Part shown: positions 10,560-27,427 of the stretch, one piece after another
Numbering within the stretch: position 1 is the stretch's first letter
How the letters are laid out: every line of letters starts with the position of its first letter
Assembly (NCBI GenBank): GCA_002104945.1
Contig: MCFH01000002.1
Span: 372,001 to 436,000 of the forward strand
Reading direction: 5' to 3'
Origin: Piromyces finnis
Taxonomy: Eukaryota > Neocallimastigomycota > Neocallimastigomycetes > Neocallimastigales > Neocallimastigaceae
DNA: 64,000 bases
Notes under the pieces: model-generated
Told to the model about the DNA's origin: nothing
The model's database searches: none
Seen by the model: the letters and a program-made list of their open reading frames with translations, nothing else
Made by a program: the position numbers and the translations under genes

Positions 10560-13539
10560 TTAATCTAATAATCCTTCATCTGTAAATAAAGTATATCCTA
10601 GTGTTCTTAATACACATAAAATATCATCACTAATACCATAAGAATTATTAAATTGTTCTTCCGAATAAGATATTGAAGTAGAAGAATCCATATAAGGTCT
10701 CATAATATAATTTTTTGTTTTTCTATATCTTTGACTGTCAAAATGAGATAGACTAGTGCCAGTTAAATAAGTTGGTGGTGTATACAAAACTAACCAATTT
10801 ACATAAAGCTTGGAACTTTTCCACATATTAACTTCTTCTTGTTGTAGTTCTTGTTCTTGATTTTCTATTTCTCTGTAGTCATCAATTTCTGTTATATTTT
10901 CACTATTATTTTCAATATCATCTTGAATTATATCACTGGTTTCAACAGGAATTGTAGAAACCGGTTTTTTCTTACTTGTCTTTGCCATTTTAAAACGTTT
11001 ATTTTTATTGATTTTTTTATTACTATTAAAATATTTTTTCTTTAAAGTAGGTCTTACAAGAGATTGACTCATTTGTAAAGAACTAGTTAAATTATATGGT
11101 GCAGCACACCAAAAAGTTACTGATTCAGGAGTTGTCATAATTTTATGAACTTTTCTAGCAACATCATAACTAGCTGAATCTTTGAAGTATTTATAAAGGT
11201 GTGATTTAAATGGATATTCTGGGAAATGTTTAAAATCTTCAACTATTTTTTTTTGATAAGAAGATATCCATTCACCATCAATATGATTTGCCTTAAATTT
11301 TCAATTGAAGTAATATAATAATAATAAAAGAAATAAAAAAATATTTAATAAAATCATTTTTAATATTATTAAAAGAAATACTGTATTTTTAAAAAATAAT
11401 TATATAGATATATTAATTTATTAAAAATTTACAATATATTTATTAAATATATATGGTTTTTCCATCACACCATAATCACCACTGGTAGGAGAAAGTGTTA
11501 TATCAGCAGGTAATAAAATATCATCAGTGTTATCAAACCAATTATACCAAGATGATAAAAATCCTAATCCATGAAGAAGTTCATGTAATACGGTTTGTTC
11601 TAAATTATATTTTTTTCCCTTTTCACTTCCATCATAATCCCATGAAAAATCTGAATTAAATAGTACCATAATATCAGATTCAGTTTCAATTCCTGTTAAC
11701 TGTTTCATTAAAGCTGATGGATAACTATAATCACTATCGAGATCTTCAGTGTTTTCAACATCAACAACTTCTTGTTGTCTTGCTTTACGATGAACTTGTT
11801 TAGTTGATTTGGGTTGATCCTTTGAACTATCTTTCGATACTGAATCATTACTATCATTATCCTTGGTATTATCATTCAAAGTACTATATTGGGAATAGTG
11901 TTGTGTTAAACCCTCTGCATTTTTATAACTAAAGTATGGTGTATTGAAAATACCTGTAGTATTTGAAAATGTATACATATCATAATGATCACTTCTTTTT
12001 TCTAGTTTTGTTTTTTCGTTGTTTTTTTGTTGGATTTTATTAGTTTTTGAAGTTTCCTCCTTTTTTACTTTGGATATTTTCTCTGATTCTTCATCTCCAG
12101 ATTCACTCCTTGTATAATAACTTTTGTTTTCATCTTCGTCTTTATTATCTTTTATAACATAAAAATAGCTTGGAGCTGCAGATCCCATCACAGTAGAATG
12201 ACAATTTGAATTATGATTGCAAAAACTATAATAATAGATATATACAAAAATAGAATATTTGAAATTTATTAATTTAACAAATCTTTCTCCTGCACTTTCG
12301 AATACTTTCAATGCCTTTTCGCATATACTGTTTTCATCATCACAAAAATAATAAAAAATAAAACTTTTGTCATCATCACTATAATCCATGGTTTGCTCCT
12401 TTTCTTATTATTTTTATTATAATAGTAAAATTTCATTATAAAATAGATTGTTGATTATTGTAACATAGTATCATTAAAATGTATAGTATAATATTAATAT
12501 AGTATAATACATAATACAATATATATAGTATAATAATACAATATATATAATATAGTATAATATAATAAAATTAATAACATAAATTATAATAGAATGATAA
12601 TAATAATAATAATATCATTATTATATAAATAATGAATTGATTACTCTAAAATAATTAAATTATAATTTTTATTATTATTCTATATATATATGTAAAACTT
12701 TTATTTAAATTACTTTTTTCATTATCAGCTCTTGAAGTTCGAGAATTTATAGGTTCCTCTAACGAATTTTTAACTTTTTTTTTCAAATATCTAACTTTAT
12801 TTAATTCTTTATTTTTTATATAATCTTCATAGTCATAATCAATTAATGGAAATGTTTTAGCGTCCTTTAAACTATCACTATTTAATAATTCATTTCCTCT
12901 TATCAAAAAACGTTTTATTTTTTGATCTTCTTTATTTCTAAATGGAATAGAAACTTTAACAATATTGTGTTCTAAACTAATATTTTTAGGATAATTATTA
13001 AAGTTTTCCTCGGTAAAATATTGAGTTTCGTTTTGGTATAATTCAGTAAGAATAGGATCATCAAATTGACGTTTACTAGATCTTTTTTTATTTGCTTCAG
13101 CTATATCCTCTGAAACATACTTTGGAAACCCTTTCATCAAAGATTCCGGATTTAAAGCATATCGTTTGTATTTATTATGTTCTTCATAATTATTTTTCTT
13201 TTTATTGGTTTTACCTTTTTTAATATTCGATGAAGATTGCTGATGAATTAATTCTTGATACTCCTTATTATTTTCTAAATATTTTAATGATCGGGTATAA
13301 CTCCAGGTAGAAAATCTTTTTTCATATTCTTCTTCTTTCTTTCTTAATTCTTCCTCTTTATCATACGTAGTATTATTTATAAATTCCGAAAACATTTTTT
13401 TATAAAATTTTAAAACCGATTCTACCTTTTCAATATATATATTTTTATCATGTTCAGGCAATAGTAATCCATGAATCGTTGGATTTTTTAATAAAAATAT
13501 TGATATAAATAGTAATGCATTCTTTTTATGAAACCTCAT
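10560..13539 (-). CDS. Secreted HExxHGLGF metallopeptidase-like protein, paralogue A
   Basis: Three exons, minus strand: 12714..13539, 11433..12403 and 10560..11291, giving 842 aa. Residues 1 to about 24 are a signal peptide (MRFHKK, then a hydrophobic stretch). A long Lys/Glu/Asn-rich region follows, with dibasic sites (KKRSSKRQ) that could be kexin targets. The conserved part begins near residue 285 (CDDENSICEKALKVFESAG) and contains MGSAAPSYFY, YPSALMKQ and HELLHGLGFLSSWYNW (HELLH at about 549-553). The last exon has TTPESVTFWC, GTSLSHFDS (His at about 782) and a C-terminal GISDDILCVLRTLGY. HExxH supplies two zinc ligands and the general-base Glu; I infer that the distal SHFD His is the third ligand. 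Compared with paralogue B it has about 90 extra basic-then-acidic residues between FWCAAP and NWLVLYT. Family name and substrate are unknown. Confidence 0.8.
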
Positions 13540-14104
13540 TTTTTATATGTATATATTTTAATTATAAAAAAAATAAATACTCTAATTAAATGCTAATAGT
13601 AGTAATTCTAACTATAAAAAAAAAGGTATAATTTAAAGTTTTCTTTCGCACATAAATAAATTTTCAAATATTTTTATTTAATCATAGGAATTTTATTAAA
13701 AAAAATTTTTAAATGTCAGTGCCATTATTCATCAAAAAGAAAAAGTTTAAAAAATGGAAAATTAAATAATTTAAACTTTAAAAATTTTAATTATTATCTT
13801 TTTTGTATTATTAAACAGAATAATTCTTTTTCAAGATATAGTATATATAATAATATTTATATATTTTTTATTATTAAAAATAAGATTAGGTATAATATCT
13901 TTTTTTTTATATTTTATTTTATTTCTTTTCTTTTTTTTTCGTTTTACAAAATTAAATATATTACTGATGTGTAAAGTGAAATAATTATATAATATGATAT
14001 GATAAAAAAAATAATATATGCATATATAAAAAAGTATAATAGAGATATATAATAAATTAAAATTAAAATTTCAAAGTTTCTAAGATAATATTAATTTATG
14101 ATAA
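13540..14104. other. Spacer between tandem metallopeptidase-like paralogues
   Basis: About 565 bp of A+T-rich DNA separates the two head-to-tail paralogues. It must contain the promoter of paralogue A and the terminator of paralogue B. I see no gene. Confidence 0.6.
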
Positions 14105-18811
<4,707 letters not shown>

Positions 18812-19700
18812 TTGAGTTTTTTTTTCAATATTTTTACTCTTTTGTGTTATAATAAAGTGGAAATTGTTTTATTGAAAGTAAAAAAAAAAAAAAATCTTTT
18901 TGATCGATTCTCTTTAATTTAATAATGACTATTAATCTTTAATAATAGATTAAATAAAATGCTTTTTCTTGTTAATAACTATGCAAATAAACAATTTTTA
19001 TTTTATAATAATATGAATTAAAAAAAAAAAAAAAGGAAAAAAAAAAAAGAGAGAAATACATATAAAATAGAAATAATAATTATATAATATTAGATATCCG
19101 TAATTGATTTGATACGAAAAATTGTTTATTTTTTATTCTTCTATTAAAAAACTAATTCTATTTTTTAGAGTTTAAAATTGTTTTTTTAAAATTTTATTTT
19201 ATACTATAAGCGCAGTTTTTTATTTTTATTATTTATATATAATGAAACTTTGAAGTATAATAAATATTATAAAATTAAATATTGTAAAATATATATTTAT
19301 CAAAGTTCTATACTTTTATAGAAAAAAATCATTATTTACAATAATAATAATGTTTAACATATATATATATAAATTATTTATTACTTAATATTGTATTATA
19401 ATAAATAAATATATAATAAAAAAAAGAAAAGAGAAAACTATTAATCATATAATCATTGATAACAAACATTTTAACAAATTGTTGATTTTTAAATATGTAA
19501 CCTTTCAATAAATTAAATTATTAATATTTAATTTAATAATTTTTAGAAACTTTATTATTTAATGGATAATACATATTTTACAAGAGAAATGTTTATTTTT
19601 TAAAAAATTATAATAAACTTTAATTATTAATTTTTAAAGAAAAAAAAAACATTGTATTTTACAATATTTGTCATTGTTATCGTTTAACAAATTATATTAT

Positions 19701-19922
19701 AAAAATATTATTATTAACTATTTTAAATATTAATTAGTAGTAATTGTAGTTGTAATTTCATTCTTATTTTAATAAAAAAAAAAAAAGAAAAAGAAAATCC
19801 ATTATTTTAATAAAAATATTATTATTAACTATTTTAAATATTAATTAGTAGTAATTGTAGTTGTAATTTCATTCTTATTTTAATAAAAAAAAAAAAAGAA
19901 AAAGAAAATCCATTATTTTAAT
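19701..19922. repeat. Tandem duplication, two 111-bp copies
   Basis: Copies 19701-19811 and 19812-19922 look identical by eye over the whole unit, including an A13 tract and the GTAGTAATTGTAGTTG segment. The lack of divergence suggests a recent event or an assembly duplication. Confidence 0.93.
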
Positions 19923-20672
19923 AATCTTTTTTTTTTTTTTGTAAAACTTTTAAAAATACACATAATATTATATTATTCTAAATATTAGCAAATGAAGAAA
20001 AAAAAATTCGTAAAAGCTTTTTATATTAAAACTTTTCTAAACTTTATTATAGATGTTGTCATTTTTAATTCTTATTTTATTTATTTTTATAAAAAGAAAA
20101 AGAAAAAGATTATTAAAATAATGTATTTTCTTTTTTACAATATTGTTATATTTAATGAAATTATGTTTAAATAATATTTTTTTTTAATAAATAAATAGAT
20201 AAAATCATTACTTGATTTCTTTATAATTAAGTATCACTTTTTTGTGTTATGAATTCATAATTATAACATGTAATTTAAATGATTTATAGTTTTATAATCT
20301 AGTTTTATCCTTTATGAATAATACATTTTTAAATCTATATTTTATTTCCTTTTATGAATATATATTTAATATGTATTTTAACCGTCCTTTGCTTTATATA
20401 GCTATAATTTTCTAAACATAATAAATACAAGTATAATTAGGGTTTCCAAAATAATAAACCAAGCAAAAGATCTATTCATATAAAAATTAAAAATATAAAA
20501 AGAATAGTATAATAATAATAAAAATTAACACATAAAAGGTTAAAATAAATGTTTAAACTAATTCATATTTTTCATAATTAATATAATTTAAAATAAAAAT
20601 TTCAACAATTTAAATATTGTATTCTCAGTAAAAAATTGTAGTTTTATGAAATAACATATTTTTTTGCTTTTG

Positions 20673-20704
20673 TTAATGATATTTCTAAGAAATATCATCA
20701 TTAA
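20673..20704. repeat. Short near-perfect palindrome
   Basis: TTAATGATATTTCT pairs with AAGAAATATCATCATTAA, leaving almost no loop. It stands alone with no T-run directly after it. It could be a cruciform or a protein-binding dyad; no function is shown. Confidence 0.6.
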
Positions 20705-21228
20705 TGCTATTATCTTCAAATTATCATTAAAAAGATAAGAGGTATATTGTTCTCATTATTTACATTAAATAAGTTTTATAATATTTTATTAGATGAGTTT
20801 TTCTTTGTTTTTTACTGATAATATTTTTTATTTAAGAATTCTTATTTTATGAAGTGTTTTTTTATATAAAGGGAATATTAACAAAAAGTTTACAAATGAT
20901 ACTAAACCATGTTACATACAAAATAAATGATAATTAAATAATTATTTTTGTGGCGTCTTCATAATAGAATTTTTTTTTCACTTCTTTCCTTCTTCACCCA
21001 TTAATTTTTTTTTATAAAAAAAATTCTTATTTGTTACTATTAATATCCTTTTTTTTTTTGTATTTTCTTTTTTCATTTTATTTAATCATCCTTTTTCTTT
21101 TTTTCAAGTATTATTATATATTATATAAGAAGATGTCCGACTATTTTTAAAAAAGGTCATTATCATCAATGCCTCTGTCTAATACAATAAATTATTAATT
21201 TATCCAATAATTAATTAAAACAAACAAA

Positions 21229-21452
21229 TGAATAAATAAATAAATAAATAAATGAATAAATAAATAAATAAATATATGAATAAATAAATAAATAAATAAA
21301 TGAATAAATAAATAAATAAATAAATATATGAATGAATAAATAAATAAATATATGAATAAATAAATAAATAAATAAATAAATATATGAATGAATAAATAAA
21401 TAAATATATGAATGAATAAATAAATAAATATATGAATGAATAAATAAACAAA
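21229..21452. repeat. AAAT-based minisatellite with ATGA and ATATATGA interruptions
   Basis: AAAT tetramers are interrupted at regular intervals by GAAT and ATATGAAT, giving a higher-order unit of about 28-36 bp that recurs roughly seven times. All three frames on the reverse strand stay open and read as Phe-Ile-Tyr-Leu repeats. That is a by-product, not a gene. Confidence 0.92.
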
Positions 21453-23347
21453 CATATAAATATAATGTTTTATTATTATAATCACAAGCCACAATTCAAG
21501 TATAGAAAATAGAAAGATCTAATGGATAATTTGTTATTTCTTGGTAAAAACTATTAATAAAAATGATTCTATTCCTTTCTATTAAAATAATCACATGTGA
21601 TATCAAGCCACCAAATTCAGCCATGTTTTATTGAGTGAATGGATAATTAGAAATATCCATAAATTTTTGTTGGTTGGTAGACATTAAATTCATGACTTTT
21701 TTCTGTACTAAAATACATGTTGTATACATTTAATATATAGTGTATACATTAAATTCATAATTAAAAAAAAACCCGCATCCATTAACCATCCACTGCATAA
21801 ATATGTGCTAATTTATCCTATTGAATCATTTTATGATAAAACTAAACATATGATAATTAATTGAACCTAAAAAAAAAAGACATTTGACGTTTTATGAACA
21901 ATTAAAACACAAAAAAAAATTAAATTAATAGTAAAAAGCTAAAACATAAACAATTAAAGAATGTTGTGGTATATGGGTAATAGTTCTTTTTCTATGCTTT
22001 ATTTGACTATTTAATTCCAAAAAAAAAGCCCAACTTTTACCTAAAAATATAGGGCAGTTTTTATTTATATTGCCTACATCAAACCTCAAAAAAAAAAAAA
22101 AAAAAGAAATATAAATTTCATATTAAACTCTAATTATTATATATTAATGTATAATAATTTATATTAATTCAACATATATTATTTAAAATTTCTTAACCTT
22201 TCTCTTATTTATTTATTTATTCATTTATATTTTTATATATGATTTATTTATTTATTTATCTTTTCATTTATTTAATTTATGTTAAAGTTTTCATCATTTT
22301 TAGTTTAATATAATTTGGTGTTATTTTATTGGTCACCCCCAATGCATCTTGATTACAAAATATTACTTCTTTAGTATTGGCAATATAATCCAATATAATT
22401 AAATTATAATAAAACAATTTATTTTAATATATTATCTAACACATATAAAATATTTTCCTAAAAGGGTAGTAGTGATGTATTATTAATAATAAATAATAAT
22501 ATATCTTGTATACTCTATGAATTTAATGATTTATTATACTACACAATTTATACTAGAATCGAATTAGCAATATATTTACAATATATTAAATTATATTAAT
22601 ACATTCTTTTTTTTTTATTTTAAATTTTTTTATATATATTAATAAAAATAGTATAAACTTTTTTTCAAGCATGAATGATGAAATTTTTATTTTTTTTTAC
22701 TTAAATTAATATATAAAAAAGCATAAATTTTTATTTATTTAATTAATATTTTAATAAAAATAAAAAATAAATTTTTTTGTAATATTTATTATTTTCCTTT
22801 TTTTTTTTTTCTTTTATTTTCTTTTTTCTTTAAAAAAAAAAAATTATATATTTAAAGAAGTATTTTTTTAAATAAATTAAAATAAAAAACTTTTCAATCT
22901 ATTATTAATAGAAAAAAAAAAACAAGGAAAGAAAGAAAAATAAATAATAAAAAAGAAAGAAACAAATAAACAAATAAAAACAATTAAATAATATAATATA
23001 TAAACAAACCAATTGAGTATATAAATTATAATAGAAAGAATTTTAGTTTTCATAGCCAATCTAAATAGAAACAATCAAAAAAGAAATTAAAAAGAATTTA
23101 ATTTTTTTTTTAAATAAACTGAATATTTAGATTAATCAATAAACAATATAATATATATAGTAAGATTTATTATTTTTTTACATAAAAGTTAACAGTAAGG
23201 TAAATTCAATTTCAAATTCAATTCATCTTTTATATTTTAAACATAAATAAAAATTGGAAATAAATAGTTTTATTCAGTATATTTGATATTTTCAAATAAA
23301 AATAATAATAAAAAAATAAAAAGCAAAAGAAGTTGTAAGAAAAAAAA

Positions 23348-23362
23348 TTTGGCCACTTTAAA
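23348..23362. promoter_or_regulatory. Candidate promoter motif TTTGGCCACTTTAAA (copy 2)
   Basis: This is the same 15-mer as at 5409, 72 bp upstream of the PPR start codon and followed by A+T-rich leader. Its position is compatible with a core-promoter or transcription-factor site. This is inference only. Confidence 0.28.
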
Positions 23363-23433
23363 ATTAATAAAAAAAATTTAAATTTATTTTCATCTATTTG
23401 TAATAAACAGATTAAATTAAAATAAATAAAAAA

Positions 23434-26400
23434 ATGTCCTTTTTTGAACCAATAATACCGAGATTACCAAATTTAGCATCTAACATTGCTCCACAATTAC
23501 TCCCAACTATATATAGTGGTTCTACTCACTCTATAAAGCCAAATCAATTATATCAAAATGATTATGATCATTCAAATTTAGCTAGACAAAATCAAGTTCC
23601 AAATAATGTTCCAATAAACAATGCACCAATAAATAATCAAACTATAAATAATCCAAATTTTTTAGCTGCAAATGTAGCAAATAATGGTAACGATAATAAA
23701 CAAGAACCATCTCAAAATAACCATTATTATACACCAGGAAAACCTACTAATGGAATAAATTACTTTTCTTCAATACCTGAAAATACAAAACTTTTAAATC
23801 AAGTTTTACCATTTACATTAAATAATGAAGGAGGAAATAGTAATGGTTCAAATTTTGGTTATTATTCACCATTGTTAGATTATCAAAATCAAAATATACA
23901 TATGCCAATAAATAATACTAATGTACCGTTCTATTCTCCACTTCCAGATTATATAAGTCAAAAAACTTCAAACTCTAATGTATCATTTTCTTCTCCAAGT
24001 AATGCTCCAAAGGTTTCCCATCCATTATCCCACCAACAATTACCTACTACACCATTAAATCCACAAAAAAATACTGTGTTGGGTTCAATCGATTCTATTT
24101 TAAAACGTGAATCTCAACATACCAGTATACCATATAGAAATAATTTTGATTATTTAGCACCATCTTTATTTGATAATAATTATTCTAAAAATGGAAATAA
24201 TACTAATACAAATATCTCACAGACATTAATATCATCAACTGTGGGAGATGTCATAGAAGATATTGTCAAGGCTAGAGCTCAAAATAATAAACCATTCCCA
24301 AGTGCTATTGGATCAGAAATTAAACAAAAGAAAATGTCAAAAGCTACATCCTTAGACTCAAAGATAAAAGAAGATATTGACAAAAATAAAACATATTTTG
24401 ATGATTTTAATTCACTTATTAATAAAAAAAGTAAGAATGAAAAACCAATACAACAAAATATGATTGCATCTGCTTTTTCAAAATCAATGTTAGATTCTAA
24501 AAATATTACAGATTACATTAGTTATAATGCTATTAATGATAACGGCGCTTTACATCAAAATAGTTACAATTCAAATTTCCTTGCAGCCAACCTTTTAGAT
24601 AATTTCATTGAAATAAAAGAGGTTAATGGAATGTCTGAAATGAAGGAAAATGAAGTATTAAATTCAACCGGTATGAGAAAATTGACAAAGAATGCCAAGG
24701 TCAAGAAAGGAAAGAATGACAAAAAATTAGCAATGAAAGGAAAAAAGAAGAACTATTTCAATAAAACGTTGGAATCAAAGAAAATCAATGAACCTATTGA
24801 GTCAAATCAAGACATGTTCTTCCAATCAAAAGTAGGAAAGGAAAATGCTAGTCCAAAAAATAAGATAATAAACAAAACTAGAAGTAATAATATAAAGACC
24901 GGTATTACTTCACCACATTTAACTTCAAAGTCCAATGTTAAAAATGTATTGACTAATGTATCCCAAGTTCAATTAAATATGAGAAAAGCATTAACAGACA
25001 GAAATGATAAATTAGCTTGGCAGTACTACAAGGAAATTGTTGAAAGTGGTAATTACAAATGTTTAACCCGCACTGACTTTTCTAGAATATTACGTATTTT
25101 AAGAAATGAAAGAGGACCAGTAAAATCACCAAATAATTTAAATGAAATGGTTCAAATAATTGAATACATAAAGGAAGTTGGTTACCAACCAAATCATGGA
25201 GATTTCACCACTATGATTGCCGCTTTTGGTAGATCACATCAATTAGTTAAGGCCTTAACTTATTTTGAAGAAATGAAACAAGCCAACTTAGAACCAGACA
25301 TTTTCACTTATAACACCTTGATTGATGTTTATGGTAAGAATAAGGAATTAAGTTCAGCTGTAAAGATATTTAATGAAATGAAAGAAAAGAAATTAAAACC
25401 AACATTAGCTACTTATAACATTCTCATTTCTGCTCATGGTTTAAATGAGGATCCAAAGGGAGCTAAGCACTGGTTTGATCAAGTCATAAACGATTCTACT
25501 CTTTCAGCTAATGAAATTACTTATAGTAATATTATGGATGCTTATGCAAGAGTCGGAGATGTTGATAATACCATTAAATATCTTAATGAAATGCTTACCA
25601 AAAAGATTACACCAAGTCTTGGACATTATAACTCACTTGTATTAGTATACACAAAGGTAGGAAATATTGAAAAGGCTACTGAAATGTTAAAGGAAATGAA
25701 AAGCAAAGGTATGGAACCATCACCACATATTTATTCATTATTAATGAATGCTTATGGTGAAAATGATGATATCACTGGTGCTTTTGATATCCTTAACAAC
25801 CACCACAAGAAACCAGGACGTAGTATGTATCATACTATGATTCAACTCTATGGTAAGAGAGGTAATTTAATTGAATCATGGAAGACATTAAGTCAAATGA
25901 TTCAACAATATATTACACCAACTCCATTAACCTGGAGAATTTTAGCATCTTGCCATGGAGATAATCCATGTATTAACTATTGGGCCAAACAAGTAAACAT
26001 TACACCAACAGCTGCTATGTATAATCACTTTTTAGAATATTATTCAAAACAACCAAATATTAAGGCTGTTGATATGTTATTCCAAGAAATGATTGCTCAA
26101 AACTTTACACCTACCATCGAAACTTACAATTCTATTTTACATGCTCACTCTATTCTTGGTGATTCTGAATCTGTTTTTAAAATCTATTCAGAACTTGAAA
26201 AAGCTAAGCTTGAGCCAAACTTGTATACCTATAATATTATATTAAAGGTATATGCCAAGATTGGTGACAGTGAAAGCGCCATGAAATTATTTGAAAATGA
26301 AATTATTCCAAAGGAAAAGTACGGTGTTATTCCTGATGCTTTTACTTACAACGCTTTACTTGAATCATTTAAAGAAAACTTTGACAATAGTGCTTTTAAG

Positions 26401-26496
26401 TATTTGGATGACATGAAGGCTAAAGGTTTAGCTCCAGTACCACATCGTGATACAGCAATTATGAAAGCTATTCATGCATCCAATAACTTAAATTAA
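23434..26496 (+). CDS. Large pentatricopeptide-repeat (PPR) protein
   Basis: One intronless frame of 1020 aa starts at ATG 23434 after an A-rich leader. The N-terminal half (about 1-400) is Asn/Ser/Pro/Gln-rich and probably disordered. Residues about 410-470 are strongly basic (KNAKVKKGKNDKK). From about residue 588 to the end there are about twelve PPR motifs of the classic 35-residue form, such as FTYNTLIDVYGKNKELSSAV, ATYNILISAHG, HYNSLVLVYTKVGN and TYNSILHAHSILGD; two are shortened to about 29-32 residues. PPR arrays bind single-stranded RNA one base per repeat, usually in mitochondria or plastids. The N-terminus (MSFFEPIIPRLPNLASNIAP) is not a clear mitochondrial presequence. If the host is an anaerobic fungus whose hydrogenosomes lack DNA, the RNA target would have to be nuclear or cytosolic. 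Fungal and plant P-class PPRs are the closest family; no orthologue is named. Confidence 0.93.
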   Translation: MSFFEPIIPRLPNLASNIAPQLLPTIYSGSTHSIKPNQLYQNDYDHSNLARQNQVPNNVPINNAPINNQTINNPNFLAANVANNGNDNKQEPSQNNHYYTPGKPTNGINYFSSIPENTKLLNQVLPFTLNNEGGNSNGSNFGYYSPLLDYQNQNIHMPINNTNVPFYSPLPDYISQKTSNSNVSFSSPSNAPKVSHPLSHQQLPTTPLNPQKNTVLGSIDSILKRESQHTSIPYRNNFDYLAPSLFDNNYSKNGNNTNTNISQTLISSTVGDVIEDIVKARAQNNKPFPSAIGSEIKQKKMSKATSLDSKIKEDIDKNKTYFDDFNSLINKKSKNEKPIQQNMIASAFSKSMLDSKNITDYISYNAINDNGALHQNSYNSNFLAANLLDNFIEIKEVNGMSEMKENEVLNSTGMRKLTKNAKVKKGKNDKKLAMKGKKKNYFNKTLESKKINEPIESNQDMFFQSKVGKENASPKNKIINKTRSNNIKTGITSPHLTSKSNVKNVLTNVSQVQLNMRKALTDRNDKLAWQYYKEIVESGNYKCLTRTDFSRILRILRNERGPVKSPNNLNEMVQIIEYIKEVGYQPNHGDFTTMIAAFGRSHQLVKALTYFEEMKQANLEPDIFTYNTLIDVYGKNKELSSAVKIFNEMKEKKLKPTLATYNILISAHGLNEDPKGAKHWFDQVINDSTLSANEITYSNIMDAYARVGDVDNTIKYLNEMLTKKITPSLGHYNSLVLVYTKVGNIEKATEMLKEMKSKGMEPSPHIYSLLMNAYGENDDITGAFDILNNHHKKPGRSMYHTMIQLYGKRGNLIESWKTLSQMIQQYITPTPLTWRILASCHGDNPCINYWAKQVNITPTAAMYNHFLEYYSKQPNIKAVDMLFQEMIAQNFTPTIETYNSILHAHSILGDSESVFKIYSELEKAKLEPNLYTYNIILKVYAKIGDSESAMKLFENEIIPKEKYGVIPDAFTYNALLESFKENFDNSAFKYLDDMKAKGLAPVPHRDTAIMKAIHASNNLN

Positions 26497-27427
26497 TATT
26501 ACATATCTATATCAATAATTAAACAATACTACACATAGAATATATATTAAATATATATTCTATATTTTCTTTTCTTTCTACAACAAAAATTTGTTTTAAA
26601 TCAATACTTCAATAGTTTATAATAATATCAATTTATTTTTATTTTAATTTAAGTTTTTTATAAAAATCTATATAGTTTTTTATTATCTTTTTTTTTTTTT
26701 TTTTTTTTTACTTTTGAAATTTGAAAAGTTTTTTTTTTTCTTAAAAAAAAAATTGAATGATTTGTCGTTGATAATTACGATAGATATTTAATTGAAAAAA
26801 AAAAAAAAGTATAATTTTATAAGATGATATAGATTTATTTATATTATAATACAATATATATTTATCCATTTTAAAATTAGTATAGTTTAAAGAAAAAAAA
26901 AAAAAAAGTCAATAGAAAAAAATTAATATAAAAGAATGACTATTTCCAAGTATTAATTTTTGAATTTTTTTTTTTTTTTTCTATCCATATTATATTGTTT
27001 TATATATTCAAAGGTAAAAAAAAAAAATTAACAAATGAAAAAATTTAATGTTTTTATGCAAGTTTTATTTTTGCAATTCATTTTATTTTTACGCATTTTC
27101 ATTCAAATGAATATATTATTTTTTTAAGTCAACTTTCTATGCAAAATAAAAAAAAAATTATATTTTATATACCCACAAAATAAAATAAAATAAAAAATTA
27201 ATAAAAGAAAACCTGATAAAAGAGAATCAATAAAAATAAAAAATAAATTAAAAAAAGATGAAATAAATAAAAAAAAGTTTTAATAAAACAAATAAAAAAA
27301 ACAACAAAAAAAATAGAGTGTGTGTAAAATGAAATTTTTAAAAATGAATATCTTTTTTTTTTTTTTATATATATTATAAAAAAAAATTCAATGTTTTTTT
27401 TTTTTTTTTTTTTTTCTATAATAAACA
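26497..27427. other. Non-coding A+T-rich DNA downstream of PPR gene
   Basis: This holds the 3' UTR of the PPR gene and many A/T homopolymers. I see no supported gene. A short Phe/Lys/Ile frame on the minus strand (27198-27428) is low-complexity noise. Confidence 0.55.

Larger units (their letters stand above)
18812..23433. other. A+T-rich intergenic region (about 4.6 kb)
   Basis: This is divergent spacing between metallopeptidase-like gene B (-) and the PPR gene (+). It contains a 111-bp tandem duplication (19701-19922), a near-perfect palindrome (20673-20704), a tetranucleotide minisatellite (21229-21452), (TTTA)n runs near 22205-22265 and a promoter-proximal motif at 23348. No credible gene was found. 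The open frames here are Lys/Phe/Ile low-complexity. Confidence 0.55.

Noticed and set aside
12655-13539. A separate secreted 294-aa gene
   Set aside because: A phase-1 donor at 12713 joins it to the metallopeptidase-like core with closed frame, matching the layout of the paralogue.
21195-21494. Three overlapping Phe-Ile-Tyr-Leu frames on the minus strand
   Set aside because: All three frames are open because the AAAT minisatellite lacks stop codons on that strand; there is no gene-like composition.
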